A stretch of 64,000 nucleotides of DNA from Hyphomicrobiales bacterium. GTDB taxonomy: Bacteria; Pseudomonadota; Alphaproteobacteria; Rhizobiales; Beijerinckiaceae. This document shows, one piece after another, positions 63,549 to 64,000 of the stretch. The DNA lies in the NCBI GenBank assembly GCA_900466745.1, contig UBNE01000023.1, positions 51,111 to 115,110 of the forward strand, given 5' to 3'. The notes under the pieces were generated by a model, which saw nothing but the letters and a program-made list of their open reading frames with translations, did not search any database and had not been told where the DNA came from. Position numbers and translations under genes: made by a program. Numbering within the stretch: position 1 is the first letter of the stretch; every line of letters begins with the position of its first letter.

Positions 63549-63938
63549 TCATGAGGCGGTGCGGGCGAGCGCGCAGGTGACGCGCCCGGTCGCGATCCGC
63601 GGCTGCACGAGCGCGCCGCCCGGGCCGGCGACGGCGAGCGCGGCGGCTTCCGCCACCGAGCCGACGCCGTAGCGCGCGACGATCCGCGGCGCATGGGTCG
63701 CGCAGGCGGCCGCGAAATCCGTCAGCGCCGTGTCGGGGACGGCGACCAGCTCCGCCGCGCGGTCCGCCGCCGCCGCGACCATGCCGGCTTCGCCGGCGCG
63801 GCTCGCCAGCGTGGCGAAGCGCGGCGTCGGCGCGCCGGCGAGCCCGGCGATCGCCAGCGCCTCGTCGAGGCAGGCGAGGATGTCGGCGGCCGCGGTGCCG
63901 GGCCGGATGCCGATGCCGGCGACGAGGCCGCCGGTCAC
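63549..63938 (-). CDS. cobE: Cobalamin biosynthesis protein CobE
   Basis: The product has 129 residues from GTG 63938. [24 protein letters not shown] and [31 protein letters not shown], then [39 protein letters not shown], form the CbiG C-terminal-like domain that CobE represents. Its exact role in corrin ring contraction is not settled. It is the first gene of cobE-cobM-cobB. Confidence 0.9.
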   Translation of the reverse strand: MTGGLVAGIGIRPGTAAADILACLDEALAIAGLAGAPTPRFATLASRAGEAGMVAAAADRAAELVAVPDTALTDFAAACATHAPRIVARYGVGSVAEAAALAVAGPGGALVQPRIATGRVTCALARTAS

Positions 63939-63962
63939 GACGAAACCCGCACTCTATCCGCA

Positions 63963-64000
63963 GTCATCCCGGGCGAGCGAAGCGAGACCCGGGATCCATG
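63963..64000. repeat. Intergenic palindromic repeat (copy 4), cut by the window end
   Basis: It begins GTCATCCCGGGCG and reaches GGGATCCATG at the last base. It matches the left half of copies 1-3. It lies upstream of cobE. Confidence 0.8.

Overview
The window is a chromosomal segment of a very GC-rich alphaproteobacterium, most likely Hyphomicrobiales (Rhizobiales). The order rests on a RegB/RegA (ActS/ActR) redox pair, an MmcB-type repair protein, a DUF3297 protein, an aerobic cob pathway (CobE, CobF, CobM, CobB), PHB metabolism and dispersed intergenic repeats around GGATCCATGCC. A Bosea-like genus would fit, but this is an inference. No phage, insertion sequence, CRISPR array, tRNA or rRNA was seen. 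Coding density is high and nearly all genes have strongly GC-biased third codon positions, so most long antisense frames are shadows.

Region by region: 0.2-4.3 kb holds an AraC-HTH/alkyltransferase fusion, a polytopic membrane protein and a fumarylacetoacetase-family enzyme. 4.4-9.7 kb is a ugp glycerol-3-phosphate ABC operon behind a three-repeat Pho-box-like element, with a creatininase-family gene inserted between ugpA and ugpE. 9.7-17.4 kb is housekeeping: hemW, rdgB, rph, hrcA, lepA, plus an XRE-cupin regulator coupled to an acetyltransferase. 17.5-24.0 kb has a GIY-YIG gene and SDR that diverge around paired ACCCGGGT dyads, then an IclR-controlled unit in which a NitT/TauT-type ABC transporter diverges from a dabb-like protein and a second SDR.

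24.0-31.1 kb is one minus-strand operon with overlapping ends: HlyD adaptor, RbbA-like double ATPase/permease, ABC-2 permease, a 50-residue ORF, a PHA-synthase/depolymerase-like hydrolase and a phosphate acyltransferase. 31.5-41.5 kb carries a 2-hydroxyacid dehydrogenase, an FMN glutamate-synthase-like protein, a fused TRAP DctQM, mmcB, regB-regA, an intracellular PHB depolymerase, a YgjP-like metalloprotease and a small unknown protein.

41.6-54.2 kb is mixed metabolism: M20 amidohydrolase and class C serine hydrolase, aldose epimerase, nitroreductase, orphan TRAP binding protein, VOC proteins, two overlapping unknown small genes, cobF, dapD, DUF1269, an EmrB-type MFS pump and an isochorismatase-family hydrolase. 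54.2-59.0 kb is a complete livGFKHM operon. 59.4-64.0 kb holds a secreted caspase-like protein, a LysR C-terminal remnant and cobE-cobM-cobB.

The strongest new leads are the Pho-box/creatininase ugp operon, the coupled micro-ORF in the efflux/PHA operon, the IclR operator divergon, the paired ACCCGGGT sites, the LysR remnant and the orphan small-gene pair at 48.1-48.7 kb.
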